Assembly: GCF_037038585.1 (NCBI RefSeq)
Contig: NW_027288749.1
Span: forward strand, 20,001 to 84,000
Source of the DNA: Patagioenas fasciata
Lineage: Eukaryota > Chordata > Aves > Columbiformes > Columbidae
Direction of reading: 5' to 3'
Length of the DNA: 64,000 nucleotides
Shown: positions 12,800-24,600 of the stretch, in pieces
Position numbering within the stretch: the stretch's first letter is position 1
Layout of the letters: each line of letters starts with the position of its first letter
The notes under the pieces: model-generated
Databases searched by the model: none
Told to the model about the DNA's origin: nothing
What the model saw: the letters and a program-made list of their open reading frames with translations, nothing else
Program-made: the position numbers and the translations under genes

Positions 12800-15540
12800 C
12801 TGGGTGGGTCCCGTCCTGAACTCTGAATCCTTTGGGGCACTCTTGGGTCCCCTCCTGAACTCTTGGGTCCCCTCAGAACTTTTGGGTTCCCCCCTGAACT
12901 CCTGGGTCCTTTGGGGTACTCCTGGGTCCCCTCCTGAACTCTTGGGTACTCTCCTGAACTCTGGATCCTTTGGGGCACTCCTGGGTCCCCTACTGAACTC
13001 CTGGGTCCTTTGGGGCACTCCTGGGTCCGCTCCTGAACTCTTGGGTTACCCCCTGAACTCCTAGGTCCCCTCCTGAATTCTTCAGTCCCTCCCTGAACTC
13101 CTGGGCGGGTCCCTCCTGAACTCCTGGGCGGGTCCCTCCTGAAGTCCTGGGCGGGTCCCCTCCTGAACTCTTGGGTCCTTTGGGGCACTTCTGGGTCCCC
13201 TCCTGAACTCCTGAATGGGTCCCTCCTGAACTCCTGGGTCCCCTCCTGAAGTCCTGGGTGGGTACCGCCATGAAGTCCTGGGTGGGTCCCTCCTGGATTC
13301 TTGGGTCCCCTCCGGAACTCTGTATCCTTTTGGGCACACCTGGGTCCCCTCCTGAACTCTGGATCCTTTGGGGCACTCCTGGGTTCCCCCCTGAACTCCT
13401 GGGTCCTTTGGGGCACTGCTGGGTCCCCTCCTGAACTCCTGGGTGGGTCCCCTCCTGAACTCCTGGGTGGGTCCCCTCCTGAACTCCTGGGTGGGTCCCC
13501 TCCTGAACTCCTGGGTGGGTCCCCTCCTGAACTCCTGGGTCCTTTGGGTCACTCTTGGGTCCCCTCAGAACTCCTGGGTTCCCCACTGAACTCCTGGGTC
13601 CTTTGGGGCACTCCTGGGTCCCCCTCTAAGCTCTTGGGTCCCTTGGGGAACTCTTGGGTCCCCTCAGAACTCCTGGGTTCACCCCTGAACTCCTGGGTCC
13701 TTTGGGGCACTCCTGGTCCCCCTCCTGAGCTATTGAATGGGTCCCTTCTGAACTCCTGAATGGGTCCCTCCTGAACTCCTGGGTCACCTCAGAACTCCAG
13801 GGTCCCCTCCTGAAGTCCTGGGTGGGTCCCGCCATGAAGTCCTGGGTGCGTCCCCTCCTGAACTCCTGGGTCCTTTGGGGCACTCTTGGGTCCTCTCAGA
13901 ACTCCTGGGTTCCCCACTGAACTCCTGGGTCATTTGGGGCACTCCTGGTCCCCCTCCTGAACTCTTCGGTCCCCCACTGAACTCCTGGGTCCTTTGGGGC
14001 ACTCCTGGGTCCCCTCCTGAACTCTGGATCCTTTGGGGCACTCCTGGGTCCCCCTCTAAGCTCTTGGGTCCCTTGGGGAACTCTTGGGTCCCCTCAGAAC
14101 TCCTGGGTTCACCCCTGAACTCCTGGGTCCTTTGGGGCACTCCTGGTCCCCCTCCTGAACTATTGAATGGGTCCCTTCTGAACTCCTGAATGGGTCCCTC
14201 CTGAACTCCTGGGTCACCTCAGAACTCCTGGGTCCCCTCCTGAAGTCCTGGGTGGGTCCCGCCATGAAGTCCTGGGTGCGTCCCCTCCTGAACTCCTGGG
14301 TCCTTTGGGGCACTCTTGGGTCCCCTCAGAACTCCTGGGTTCCCCACTGAACTCCTGGGTCATTTGGGGCACTCCTGGTCCCCCTCCTGAACTCTTCGGT
14401 CCCCCACTGAACTCCTGGGTCCTTTGGGGCACTCCTGGGTCCCCTCCTGAACTCTGGATCCTTTGGGGCACTCCTGGGTTCCCTCCTAAGCTCTTGGGTC
14501 CTTTGGGGAACTCTTGGGTCCCCTCAGAACTCCTGGGTCCTTTGGGGCATTCCTGGGTCTCCTCAGTACTCTTGGGTTCCCCCCTGAACTGCTGGGTCCT
14601 TTGGGGTACTGCTGGGTCCCCTCCCGAACTCCTGGGTGGGTCCCCCCCGAACTCTTGGGTACTTTGGGGCACTCCTGGGTCCCCTCCTGAACTCCTGGGT
14701 CCCCTCCGAACTCCTGTGTTCCCCCCTGAACTCTTGGGTCCTTTGGGGCACTGCTGGTTCTCCTCCTGAACTCCTGGGTGGGTCCCGTCCTGAACTCTGA
14801 ATCCTTTGGGGCACTCTTGGGTCCCCTCCTGAACTCTTGGGTCCCCTCAGAACTTCTGGGTTCCCCCCTGAACTCCTGGGTCCTTTGGGGTACTCCTGGG
14901 TCCCCTCCTGAACTCTTGGGTCCTCTCCTGAACTCTGGATCCTTTGGGGCACTCCTGGGTTCCCCCCTGAACTCCTGGGTCCTTTGGGGCACTGCTGGGT
15001 CCCCTCCTGAACTCCTGGGTGGGTCCCCTCCTGAACTCCTGGGTGGGTCCCCTCCTGAACTCCTGGGTGGGTCCCCTCCTGAACTCCTGGGTCCTTTGGG
15101 GCACTCTTGGGTTCCCTCCTGAACTCTTTGGTCCCCCACTGAACTCCTGGGTCCTTTGGGGCACTCCTGGTCCCCCTCCTGAACTCTTCTTTCCCCCACT
15201 GAACTCCTGGGTCCTTTGGGGCACTCCTGGTCCCCCTCCTGAACTCTTCGGTCCCCCACTGAACTCCTGGGTCCTTTGGGGCACTCCTGGGTCCCCTCCT
15301 GTACTCTGGATCCTTTGGGGCACTCGTGGGTCCCCTCCTAAGCTCTTGGGTCCTTTGGGGAACTCTTGGGTCCCCTCAGAACTCCTGGGTTCACCCCTGA
15401 ACTCCTGGGTCCTTTGGGGCACTCCTGGGTCTCCTCAGTACTCTTGGGTTCCCCCCTGAACTCCTGGGTCCTTTGGGGCACTGCTGGGTCCCCTCCGGAA
15501 CTCCTGGGTGGGTCCCCTCCGGAACTCCTGGGTGGGTCCC
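12800..15540. repeat. Higher-order repeat, copy 1 of a 2,752-bp tandem pair
   Basis: Within the minisatellite, landmark variants here recur 2,752 bp downstream in the same order. Examples are the GTATCCTTTTGGGCACACC variant near 13,321 and 16,073, and the TTCTTTCCCCC variant near 15,186 and 17,938. The two copies appear nearly identical by eye, which points to a recent tandem duplication. Edges are approximate: they are set by where the neighbouring variants stop matching, near 15,540 and 18,287. Confidence 0.8.
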
Positions 15541-15549
15541 CTCCTGAAC

Positions 15550-18287
15550 TCCTGGGTGGGTCCCGTCCTGAACTCTGAATCCTTTGGGGCACTCTTGGGT
15601 CCCCTCCTGAACTCTTGGGTCCCCTCAGAACTTTTGGGTTCCCCCCTGAACTCCTGGGTCCTTTGGGGTACTCCTGGGTCCCCTCCTGAACTCTTGGGTA
15701 CTCTCCTGAACTCTGGATCCTTTGGGGCACTCCTGGGTCCCCTACTGAACTCCTGGGTCCTTTGGGGCACTCCTGGGTCCGCTCCTGAACTCTTGGGTTA
15801 CCCCCTGAACTCCTAGGTCCCCTCCTGAATTCTTCAGTCCCTCCCTGAACTCCTGGGCGGGTCCCTCCTGAACTCCTGGGCGGGTCCCTCCTGAAGTCCT
15901 GGGCGGGTCCCCTCCTGAACTCTTGGGTCCTTTGGGGCACTTCTGGGTCCCCTCCTGAACTCCTGAATGGGTCCCTCCTGAACTCCTGGGTCCCCTCCTG
16001 AAGTCCTGGGTGGGTACCGCCATGAAGTCCTGGGTGGGTCCCTCCTGGATTCTTGGGTCCCCTCCGGAACTCTGTATCCTTTTGGGCACACCTGGGTCCC
16101 CTCCTGAACTCTGGATCCTTTGGGGCACTCCTGGGTTCCCCCCTGAACTCCTGGGTCCTTTGGGGCACTGCTGGGTCCCCTCCTGAACTCCTGGGTGGGT
16201 CCCCTCCTGAACTCCTGGGTGGGTCCCCTCCTGAACTCCTGGGTGGGTCCCCTCCTGAACTCCTGGGTGGGTCCCCTCCTGAACTCCTGGGTCCTTTGGG
16301 TCACTCTTGGGTCCCCTCAGAACTCCTGGGTTCCCCACTGAACTCCTGGGTCCTTTGGGGCACTCCTGGGTCCCCCTCTAAGCTCTTGGGTCCCTTGGGG
16401 AACTCTTGGGTCCCCTCAGAACTCCTGGGTTCACCCCTGAACTCCTGGGTCCTTTGGGGCACTCCTGGTCCCCCTCCTGAGCTATTGAATGGGTCCCTTC
16501 TGAACTCCTGAATGGGTCCCTCCTGAACTCCTGGGTCACCTCAGAACTCCAGGGTCCCCTCCTGAAGTCCTGGGTGGGTCCCGCCATGAAGTCCTGGGTG
16601 CGTCCCCTCCTGAACTCCTGGGTCCTTTGGGGCACTCTTGGGTCCTCTCAGAACTCCTGGGTTCCCCACTGAACTCCTGGGTCATTTGGGGCACTCCTGG
16701 TCCCCCTCCTGAACTCTTCGGTCCCCCACTGAACTCCTGGGTCCTTTGGGGCACTCCTGGGTCCCCTCCTGAACTCTGGATCCTTTGGGGCACTCCTGGG
16801 TCCCCCTCTAAGCTCTTGGGTCCCTTGGGGAACTCTTGGGTCCCCTCAGAACTCCTGGGTTCACCCCTGAACTCCTGGGTCCTTTGGGGCACTCCTGGTC
16901 CCCCTCCTGAACTATTGAATGGGTCCCTTCTGAACTCCTGAATGGGTCCCTCCTGAACTCCTGGGTCACCTCAGAACTCCTGGGTCCCCTCCTGAAGTCC
17001 TGGGTGGGTCCCGCCATGAAGTCCTGGGTGCGTCCCCTCCTGAACTCCTGGGTCCTTTGGGGCACTCTTGGGTCCCCTCAGAACTCCTGGGTTCCCCACT
17101 GAACTCCTGGGTCATTTGGGGCACTCCTGGTCCCCCTCCTGAACTCTTCGGTCCCCCACTGAACTCCTGGGTCCTTTGGGGCACTCCTGGGTCCCCTCCT
17201 GAACTCTGGATCCTTTGGGGCACTCCTGGGTTCCCTCCTAAGCTCTTGGGTCCTTTGGGGAACTCTTGGGTCCCCTCAGAACTCCTGGGTCCTTTGGGGC
17301 ATTCCTGGGTCTCCTCAGTACTCTTGGGTTCCCCCCTGAACTGCTGGGTCCTTTGGGGTACTGCTGGGTCCCCTCCCGAACTCCTGGGTGGGTCCCCCCC
17401 GAACTCTTGGGTACTTTGGGGCACTCCTGGGTCCCCTCCTGAACTCCTGGGTCCCCTCCGAACTCCTGTGTTCCCCCCTGAACTCTTGGGTCCTTTGGGG
17501 CACTGCTGGTTCTCCTCCTGAACTCCTGGGTGGGTCCCGTCCTGAACTCTGAATCCTTTGGGGCACTCTTGGGTCCCCTCCTGAACTCTTGGGTCCCCTC
17601 AGAACTTCTGGGTTCCCCCCTGAACTCCTGGGTCCTTTGGGGTACTCCTGGGTCCCCTCCTGAACTCTTGGGTCCTCTCCTGAACTCTGGATCCTTTGGG
17701 GCACTCCTGGGTTCCCCCCTGAACTCCTGGGTCCTTTGGGGCACTGCTGGGTCCCCTCCTGAACTCCTGGGTGGGTCCCCTCCTGAACTCCTGGGTGGGT
17801 CCCCTCCTGAACTCCTGGGTGGGTCCCCTCCTGAACTCCTGGGTCCTTTGGGGCACTCTTGGGTTCCCTCCTGAACTCTTTGGTCCCCCACTGAACTCCT
17901 GGGTCCTTTGGGGCACTCCTGGTCCCCCTCCTGAACTCTTCTTTCCCCCACTGAACTCCTGGGTCCTTTGGGGCACTCCTGGTCCCCCTCCTGAACTCTT
18001 CGGTCCCCCACTGAACTCCTGGGTCCTTTGGGGCACTCCTGGGTCCCCTCCTGTACTCTGGATCCTTTGGGGCACTCGTGGGTCCCCTCCTAAGCTCTTG
18101 GGTCCTTTGGGGAACTCTTGGGTCCCCTCAGAACTCCTGGGTTCACCCCTGAACTCCTGGGTCCTTTGGGGCACTCCTGGGTCTCCTCAGTACTCTTGGG
18201 TTCCCCCCTGAACTCCTGGGTCCTTTGGGGCACTGCTGGGTCCCCTCCGGAACTCCTGGGTGGGTCCCCTCCGGAACTCCTGGGTGG
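15550..18287. repeat. Higher-order repeat, copy 2 of a 2,752-bp tandem pair
   Basis: Second copy of the block beginning near 12,800, with the same order of unit variants at a constant 2,752-bp offset. After about 18,287 it diverges into the long 24-bp tract at 18,241-18,453. Most of its right half (about 17,238 onwards) appears again 1,565 bp further right, so duplications of different lengths are nested here. Confidence 0.78.
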
Positions 18288-18453
18288 GTCCCCTCCGGAA
18301 CTCCTGGGTGGGTCCCCTCCCGAACTCCTGGGTGGGTCCCCTCCCGAACTCCTGGGTGGGTCCCCTCCCGAACTCCTGGGTGGGTCCCCTCCCGAACTCC
18401 TGGGTGGGTCCCCTCCCGAACTCCTGGGTGGGTCCCCTCCCGAACTCCTGGGT
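18241..18453. repeat. Homogeneous 24-bp tract, 9 units
   Basis: Three units with CTCCGGAAC followed by six with CTCCCGAAC, all with GGGTGGG spacing. Same flanks as the tracts at 3,770, 19,806 and 28,856. Confidence 0.88.
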
Positions 18454-18699
18454 ACTTTGGGGCACTCCTGGGTCCCCTCAGGACGCCTGGGTTCCCCCCT
18501 GAACTCCTGGGTCCTTTGGGGCATTCCTGTGTTCCCTCCTGAACTCTGGATCCTTTGAGGCACTCCTGGGTTCCCCCCTGAACTCCTGGGTCCCTTGGGG
18601 CACTGCTGGGTCCCCTCCAGAACTCCTGGGTGGGTCCCTCCTGACCTCCTGAGTGGGTCCCTCCTGAACTCCTTGGTCGTTTGGGGCACTCCTGGTCCC

Positions 18700-21600
18700 C
18701 CTCCTGAACTCTTCGGTCCCCCACTGAACTCCTGGGTCCTTTGGGGCACTCCTGGGTCCCCTCCTGAACTCTGGATCCTTTGGGGCACTCCTGGGTTCCC
18801 TCCTAAGCTCTTGGGTCCTTTGGGGAACTCTTGGGTCCCCTCAGAACTCCTGGGTCCTTTGGGGCATTCCTGGGTCTCCTCAGTACTCTTGGGTTCCCCC
18901 CTGAACTGCTGGGTCCTTTGGGGTACTGCTGGGTCCCCTCCCGAACTCCTGGGTGGGTCCCCCCCGAACTCTTGGGTACTTTGGGGCACTCCTGGGTCCC
19001 CTCCTGAACTCCTGGGTCCCCTCCGAACTCCTGTGTTCCCCCCTGAACTCTTGGGTCCTTTGGGGCACTGCTGGTTCTCCTCCTGAACTCCTGGGTGGGT
19101 CCCGTCCTGAACTCTGAATCCTTTGGGGCACTCTTGGGTCCCCTCCTGAACTCTTGGGTCCCCTCAGAACTTCTGGGTTCCCCCCTGAACTCCTGGGTCC
19201 TTTGGGGTACTCCTGGGTCCCCTCCTGAACTCTTGGGTCCTCTCCTGAACTCTGGATCCTTTGGGGCACTCCTGGGTTCCCCCCTGAACTCCTGGGTCCT
19301 TTGGGGCACTGCTGGGTCCCCTCCTGAACTCCTGGGTGGGTCCCCTCCTGAACTCCTGGGTGGGTCCCCTCCTGAACTCCTGGGTGGGTCCCCTCCTGAA
19401 CTCCTGGGTCCTTTGGGGCACTCTTGGGTTCCCTCCTGAACTCTTTGGTCCCCCACTGAACTCCTGGGTCCTTTGGGGCACTCCTGGTCCCCCTCCTGAA
19501 CTCTTCTTTCCCCCACTGAACTCCTGGGTCCTTTGGGGCACTCCTGGTCCCCCTCCTGAACTCTTCGGTCCCCCACTGAACTCCTGGGTCCTTTGGGGCA
19601 CTCCTGGGTCCCCTCCTGTACTCTGGATCCTTTGGGGCACTCGTGGGTCCCCTCCTAAGCTCTTGGGTCCTTTGGGGAACTCTTGGGTCCCCTCAGAACT
19701 CCTGGGTTCACCCCTGAACTCCTGGGTCCTTTGGGGCACTCCTGGGTCTCCTCAGTACTCTTGGGTTCCCCCCTGAACTCCTGGGTCCTTTGGGGCACTG
19801 CTGGGTCCCCTCCGGAACTCCTGGGTGGGTCCCCTCCGGAACTCCTGGGTGGGTCCCCTCCGGAACTCCTGGGTGGGTCCCCTCCCGAACTCCTGGGTGG
19901 GTCCCCTCCCGAACTCCTGGGTGGGTCCCCTCCCGAACTCCTGGGTGGGTCCCCTCCCGAACTCCTGGGTGGGTCCCCTCCCGAACTCCTGGGTGGGTCC
20001 CCTCCCGAACTCCTGGGTACTTTGGGGCACTCCTGGGTCCCCTCAGGACGCCTGGGTTCCCCCCTGAACTCCTGGGTCCTTTGGGGCATTCCTGTGTTCC
20101 CTCCTGAACTCTGGATCCTTTGAGGCACTCCTGGGTTCCCCCCTGAACTCCTGGGTCCCTTGGGGCACTGCTGGGTCCCCTCCAGAACTCCTGGGTGGGT
20201 CCCTCCTGACCTCCTGAGTGGGTCCCTCCTGAACTCCTTGGTCGTTTGGGGCACTCCTGGTCCCCCTCCTGAACTCCTGAATGGGTCCCTCCTGAACTCC
20301 TGAATGGGTCCCCTCAGAACTCCTGGGTCCCCTCCTGAAGTCCTGGGTGGGTCCCGCCATGAAGTCCTGGGTGGGTCCCTCCTGAACTCTTGGGTCCCCT
20401 CCTGAACCCTGGATCCTTTGGGGCACTCCTGGGTCCCCTCCTGAACTCTGGATCCTTTGGGGCACTCCTGGGTTCCCCCCTGAACTCCTGGGTCCCTTGG
20501 GGCACTGCTGGGTCCCCTCCAGAACTCCTGGGTGGGTCCCTCCTGACCTCCTGAGTGGGTCCCTCCTGATCTCTTGGGTGCCCTCCTGATCTCTTGGGTC
20601 CTTTGTGGCACTCTTGGCTCTCCTCAGAACTCCTGGGTTCGCCACTGAACTCCTGGGTCCTTTGGGGCACTCCTGGGTCCACTCCTGAACTCCTGGGTTA
20701 CCCCCTGAACTCCTGGGTCCCCTCCTGAACTCCTGGGCGGGTCCCCTCCTGAACTCTGGATCCTTTGGGGCACTCTTGGGTCCCCTCCTGAACTCCTGGG
20801 TCCTTTGGGGCACTCCTGGTCCCTCCTGAACTCCTGCATGGGTCCCTCCTGAACTCCTGCATGGGTCCCTCCTGAACTCTGGATCCCTTGGGGCACTCCT
20901 GGGTCCACTCCTGAACTCTGGATCCTTTGGGGCTCTCCTGGGTTCCCCCCTGAACTCCTGGGTCCTTTGGGGCACTGCTGGGTCCCCTCCTGAACTCCTG
21001 GGTGGGTCCCCTCCTGAACTCCTGGGTGGGTATCCTCCTGAACTCCTGGGTCCTTTGGGGCACTCTTGGGTTCCCTCAGAACTCCTGGGTTCCCCACTGA
21101 ACTCCTGGGTCCTTTGGGGCACTCCTGGTGCCCTCCTGAACTCTTCGGTCCCCCACTGAACTCCTGGGTCCTTTGGGGCACTCCTGGGTCCCCTCCTGTA
21201 CTCTGGATCCTTTGGGGCACTCGTGGGTCCCCTCCTAAGCTCTTGGGTCCTTTGGGGAACTCTTGGGTCCCCTCAGAACTCCTGGGTTCACCCCTGAACT
21301 CCTGGGTCCTTTGGGGCACTCCTGGGTCTCCTCAGTACTCTTGGGTTCCCCCCTGAACTCCTGGGTCCTTTGGGGCACTGCTGGGTCCCCTCCGGAACTC
21401 CTGGGTGGGTCCCCTCCGGAACTCCTGGGTGGGTCCCCTCCTGATCTCTTGGGTGCCCTACTGATCTCTTGGGTCCTTTGGGGCACTCTTGAGTCTCCTC
21501 AGAACTCCTGGGTCCTTTGGGGCACTCCTGGGTCCTTTGGGGCACTCCTGGGTCCTTTGGGGCACTCCTGGGTCCGCTCCTGAATTCCTGGGTTACCCCC

Positions 21601-24600
21601 TGAACTCCTAGGTCCCCTCCTGAATTCTTCAGTCCCTCCCTGAACTCTTGGGCGGGTGCCCTCCTGAACTCCTGGGCGGGTGCCCTCCTGAACTCCTGGG
21701 CGGGTGCCCTCCTGAACTCCTGGGCGGGTGCCCTCCTGAACTCCTGGGCGGGTGCCCTCCTGAACTCTGGATCCTTTGGGGCACTCTTGGGTCCTCTCCT
21801 GAACTCCTGGGTCCTTTGGGGCACTCCTGGGTCCCCTCCTGAACTACTGAATGGGTCCCCTCAGAACTCCTGGGTCCCCTCCTCAAGTACTGGGTGGGTC
21901 CCTCCTGAACTTTTGGGTCCCACCCTGAACTCCTGGGTCCTTTGGGGCACTCCTGGTCCCCCTCCTGAACTCCTGAATGGGTCCCTCCTGAATTCCTTAA
22001 TGGGTCCCCTCAGAACTCCTGGGTCCCCTCCTGAAGTCCTGGGTGGGTCCCTCCTGAACTCTTGAGTCCCCTCCTGAACTCTGGATCCTTTCGGGCACTC
22101 CTGGTTCCCCTCCTGAACTCTGGATCCTTTGGGGCACTCCTGGTTCCCCTCCTGAACTCTGGATCCTTTGGGGCACTCCTGGGTCCCCTCCTAAGCTCTT
22201 GGGTCCTTTGGGGAACTCTTGGGTCCCCTCAGAACTCCTGGCTTCACCACTAAACTCCTGGGTCCTTTGGGGCACTCCTGGGTCCCCTCAGAACGCCTGG
22301 GTTCCCCCCTGAACTCCTGGGTCCTTTGGGGCATTCCTGGGTCCCCTCCTGAACTCTGGATCCTTTGGGGCACTCCTGATCCCCCTCCTGAACTCCTGAA
22401 TGGGTCCCCTCAGAACTCATGGGTCCCCTCCTGAAGTCCTGGGTGGGTCCCTCCTGAACTCCTGGGTGGGTCCCTCCTGAACTTTTGGGTCCCACCCTAA
22501 ACTCCTGGGTCCTTTGGGGCACTCCTGGTCTCCCTCCTGAACTCCTGGGTGGGTCCCTCCTGAACTCCTGGGTGGGTCCCTCTTGAACTCCTGGGTGGGT
22601 CCCTCCCGAACTCTTGGGTACTTTGGGGCACTCCTGGGTTCCCTCAGAACGGACGGGTTCCGCCCTGAACTCCTGGGTCCTTTGGGGCATTCCTGGGTCC
22701 TCTCCTGAACTCTGGATCCTTTGGGGCACTCCTGGGTCCCCTCCTGAACTCCTGGGTCCTTTGGGGCACTCCTGGGTCCTCTCCTGAACTCCTGGGTCCG
22801 CTCCTGAACGCTTGGGTTACCCCCTGAACTCCTAAGTCCCCTCCTGAATTCTTCAGTCCCTCCCTGAACTCCTGGGCGGGTCCCTCCTGAACTCCTGGGC
22901 GGGTCCCTCCTGAAGTCCTGGGCGGGTCCCCTCCTGAACTCTTGGGTCCTTTGGGGCACTTCTGGGTCCCCTCCTGAACTCCTGAATGGGTCCCTCCTGA
23001 ACTCCTGGGTCCCCTCCTGAAGTCCTGGGTGGGTACCGCCATGAAGTCCTGGGTGGGTCCCTCCTGAATTCTTGGGTCCCCTCCGGAACTCTGTATCCTT
23101 TTGGGCACACCTGGGTCCCCTCCTGAACTCTGGATCCTTTGGGGCACTCCTGGGTTCCCCCCTGAACTCCTGGGTCCTTTGGGGCACTGCTGGGTCCCCT
23201 CCTGAACTCCTGGGTGGGTCCCCTCCTGAACTCCTGGGTGGGTCCCCTCCTGAACTCCTGGGTGGGTCCCCTCCTGAACTCCTGGGTGGGTCCCCTCCTG
23301 AACTCCTGGGTCCTTTGGGTCACTCTTGGGTCCCCTCAGAACTCCTGGGTCCTTTGGGGCACTCCTGGGTCCACCTCTAAGCTCTTGGGTCCCTTGGGGA
23401 ACTCTTGGGTCCCCTCAGAACTCCTGGGTTCACCCCTGAACTCCTGGGTCCTTTGGGGCACTCCTGGTTCCCCTCCTGAACTATTGAATGGGTCCCTTCT
23501 GAACTCCTGAATGGGTCCCTCCTGAACTCCTGGGTCACCTCAGAACTCCAGGGTCCCCTCCTGAAGTCCTGGGTGGGTCCCGCCATGAAGTCCTGGGTGC
23601 GTCCCCTCCTGAACTCCTGGGTCCTTTGGGGCACTCTTGGGTCCCCTCAGAACTCCTGGGTTCCCCACTGAACTCCTGGGTCATTTGGGGCACTCCTGGT
23701 CCCCCTCCTGAACTCTTCGGTCCCCCACTGAACTCCTGGGTCCTTTGGGGCACTCCTGGGTCCCCTCCTGAACTCTGGATCCTTTGGGGCACTCCTGGGT
23801 TCCCTCCTAAGCTCTTGGGTCCTTTGGGGCACTGCTGGTTCTCCTCCTGAACTCCTGGGTGGGTCCCGTCCTGAACTCTGAATCCTTTGGGGCACTCTTG
23901 GGTCCCCTCCTGAACTCTTGGGTCCCCTCAGAACTTTTGGGTTCCCCCCTGAACTCCTGGGTCCTTTGGGGTACTCCTGGGTCCCCTCCTGAACTCTTGG
24001 GTCCTCTCCTGAACTCTGGATCCTTTGGGGCACTCCTGGGTCCCCTACTGAACTCCTGGGTCCTTTGGGGCACTCCTGGGTCCGCTCCTGAACTCTTGGG
24101 TTACCCCCTGAACTCCTAGGTCCCCTCCTGAATTCTTCAGTCCCTCCCTGAACTCCTGGGCGGGTCCCTCCTGAACTCCTGGGCGGGTCCCTCCTGAACT
24201 CCTGGGCGGGTCCCCTCCTGAACTCCTGGGTCCTTTGGGGCACTTCTGGGTCCCCTCCTGAACTCCTGAATGGGTCCCTCCTGAACTCCTGGGTCCCCTC
24301 CTGAAGTCCTGGGTGGGTACCGCCATGAAGTCCTGGGTGGGTCCCTCCTGAATTCTTGGGTCCCCTCCGGAACTCTGTATCCTTTTGGGCACACCTGGGT
24401 CCCCTCCTGAACTCTGGATCCTTTGGGGCACTCCTGGGTTCCCCCCTGAACTCCTGGGTCCTTTGGGGCACTGCTGGGTCCCCTCCTGAACTCCTGGGTG
24501 GGTCCCCTCCTGAACTCCTGGGTGGGTCCCCTCCTGAACTCCTGGGTCCTTTGGGTCACTCTTGGGTCCCCTCAGAACTCCTGGGTTCCCCACTGAACTC
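18700..24600. repeat. Large higher-order block, copy B (about 9.05-kb spacing)
   Basis: The order of minisatellite variants in this stretch is repeated at about 27,800-33,900. The offset shifts in small steps (about 9,026, 9,050, 9,078, 9,102 and later 9,290 bp). The small steps reflect gain or loss of single 24-bp units in local tracts. The last reflects a gap of about 240 bp in this copy near 23,825. Part of the block (about 20,250-23,700) also matches 4,105-7,900 at offsets of about 16.09-16.14 kb. Confidence 0.75.
19806..20018. repeat. Homogeneous 24-bp tract, 9 units
   Basis: Same three-plus-six composition as the tract at 18,241, exactly 1,565 bp away, consistent with a recent local duplication. 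Confidence 0.88.
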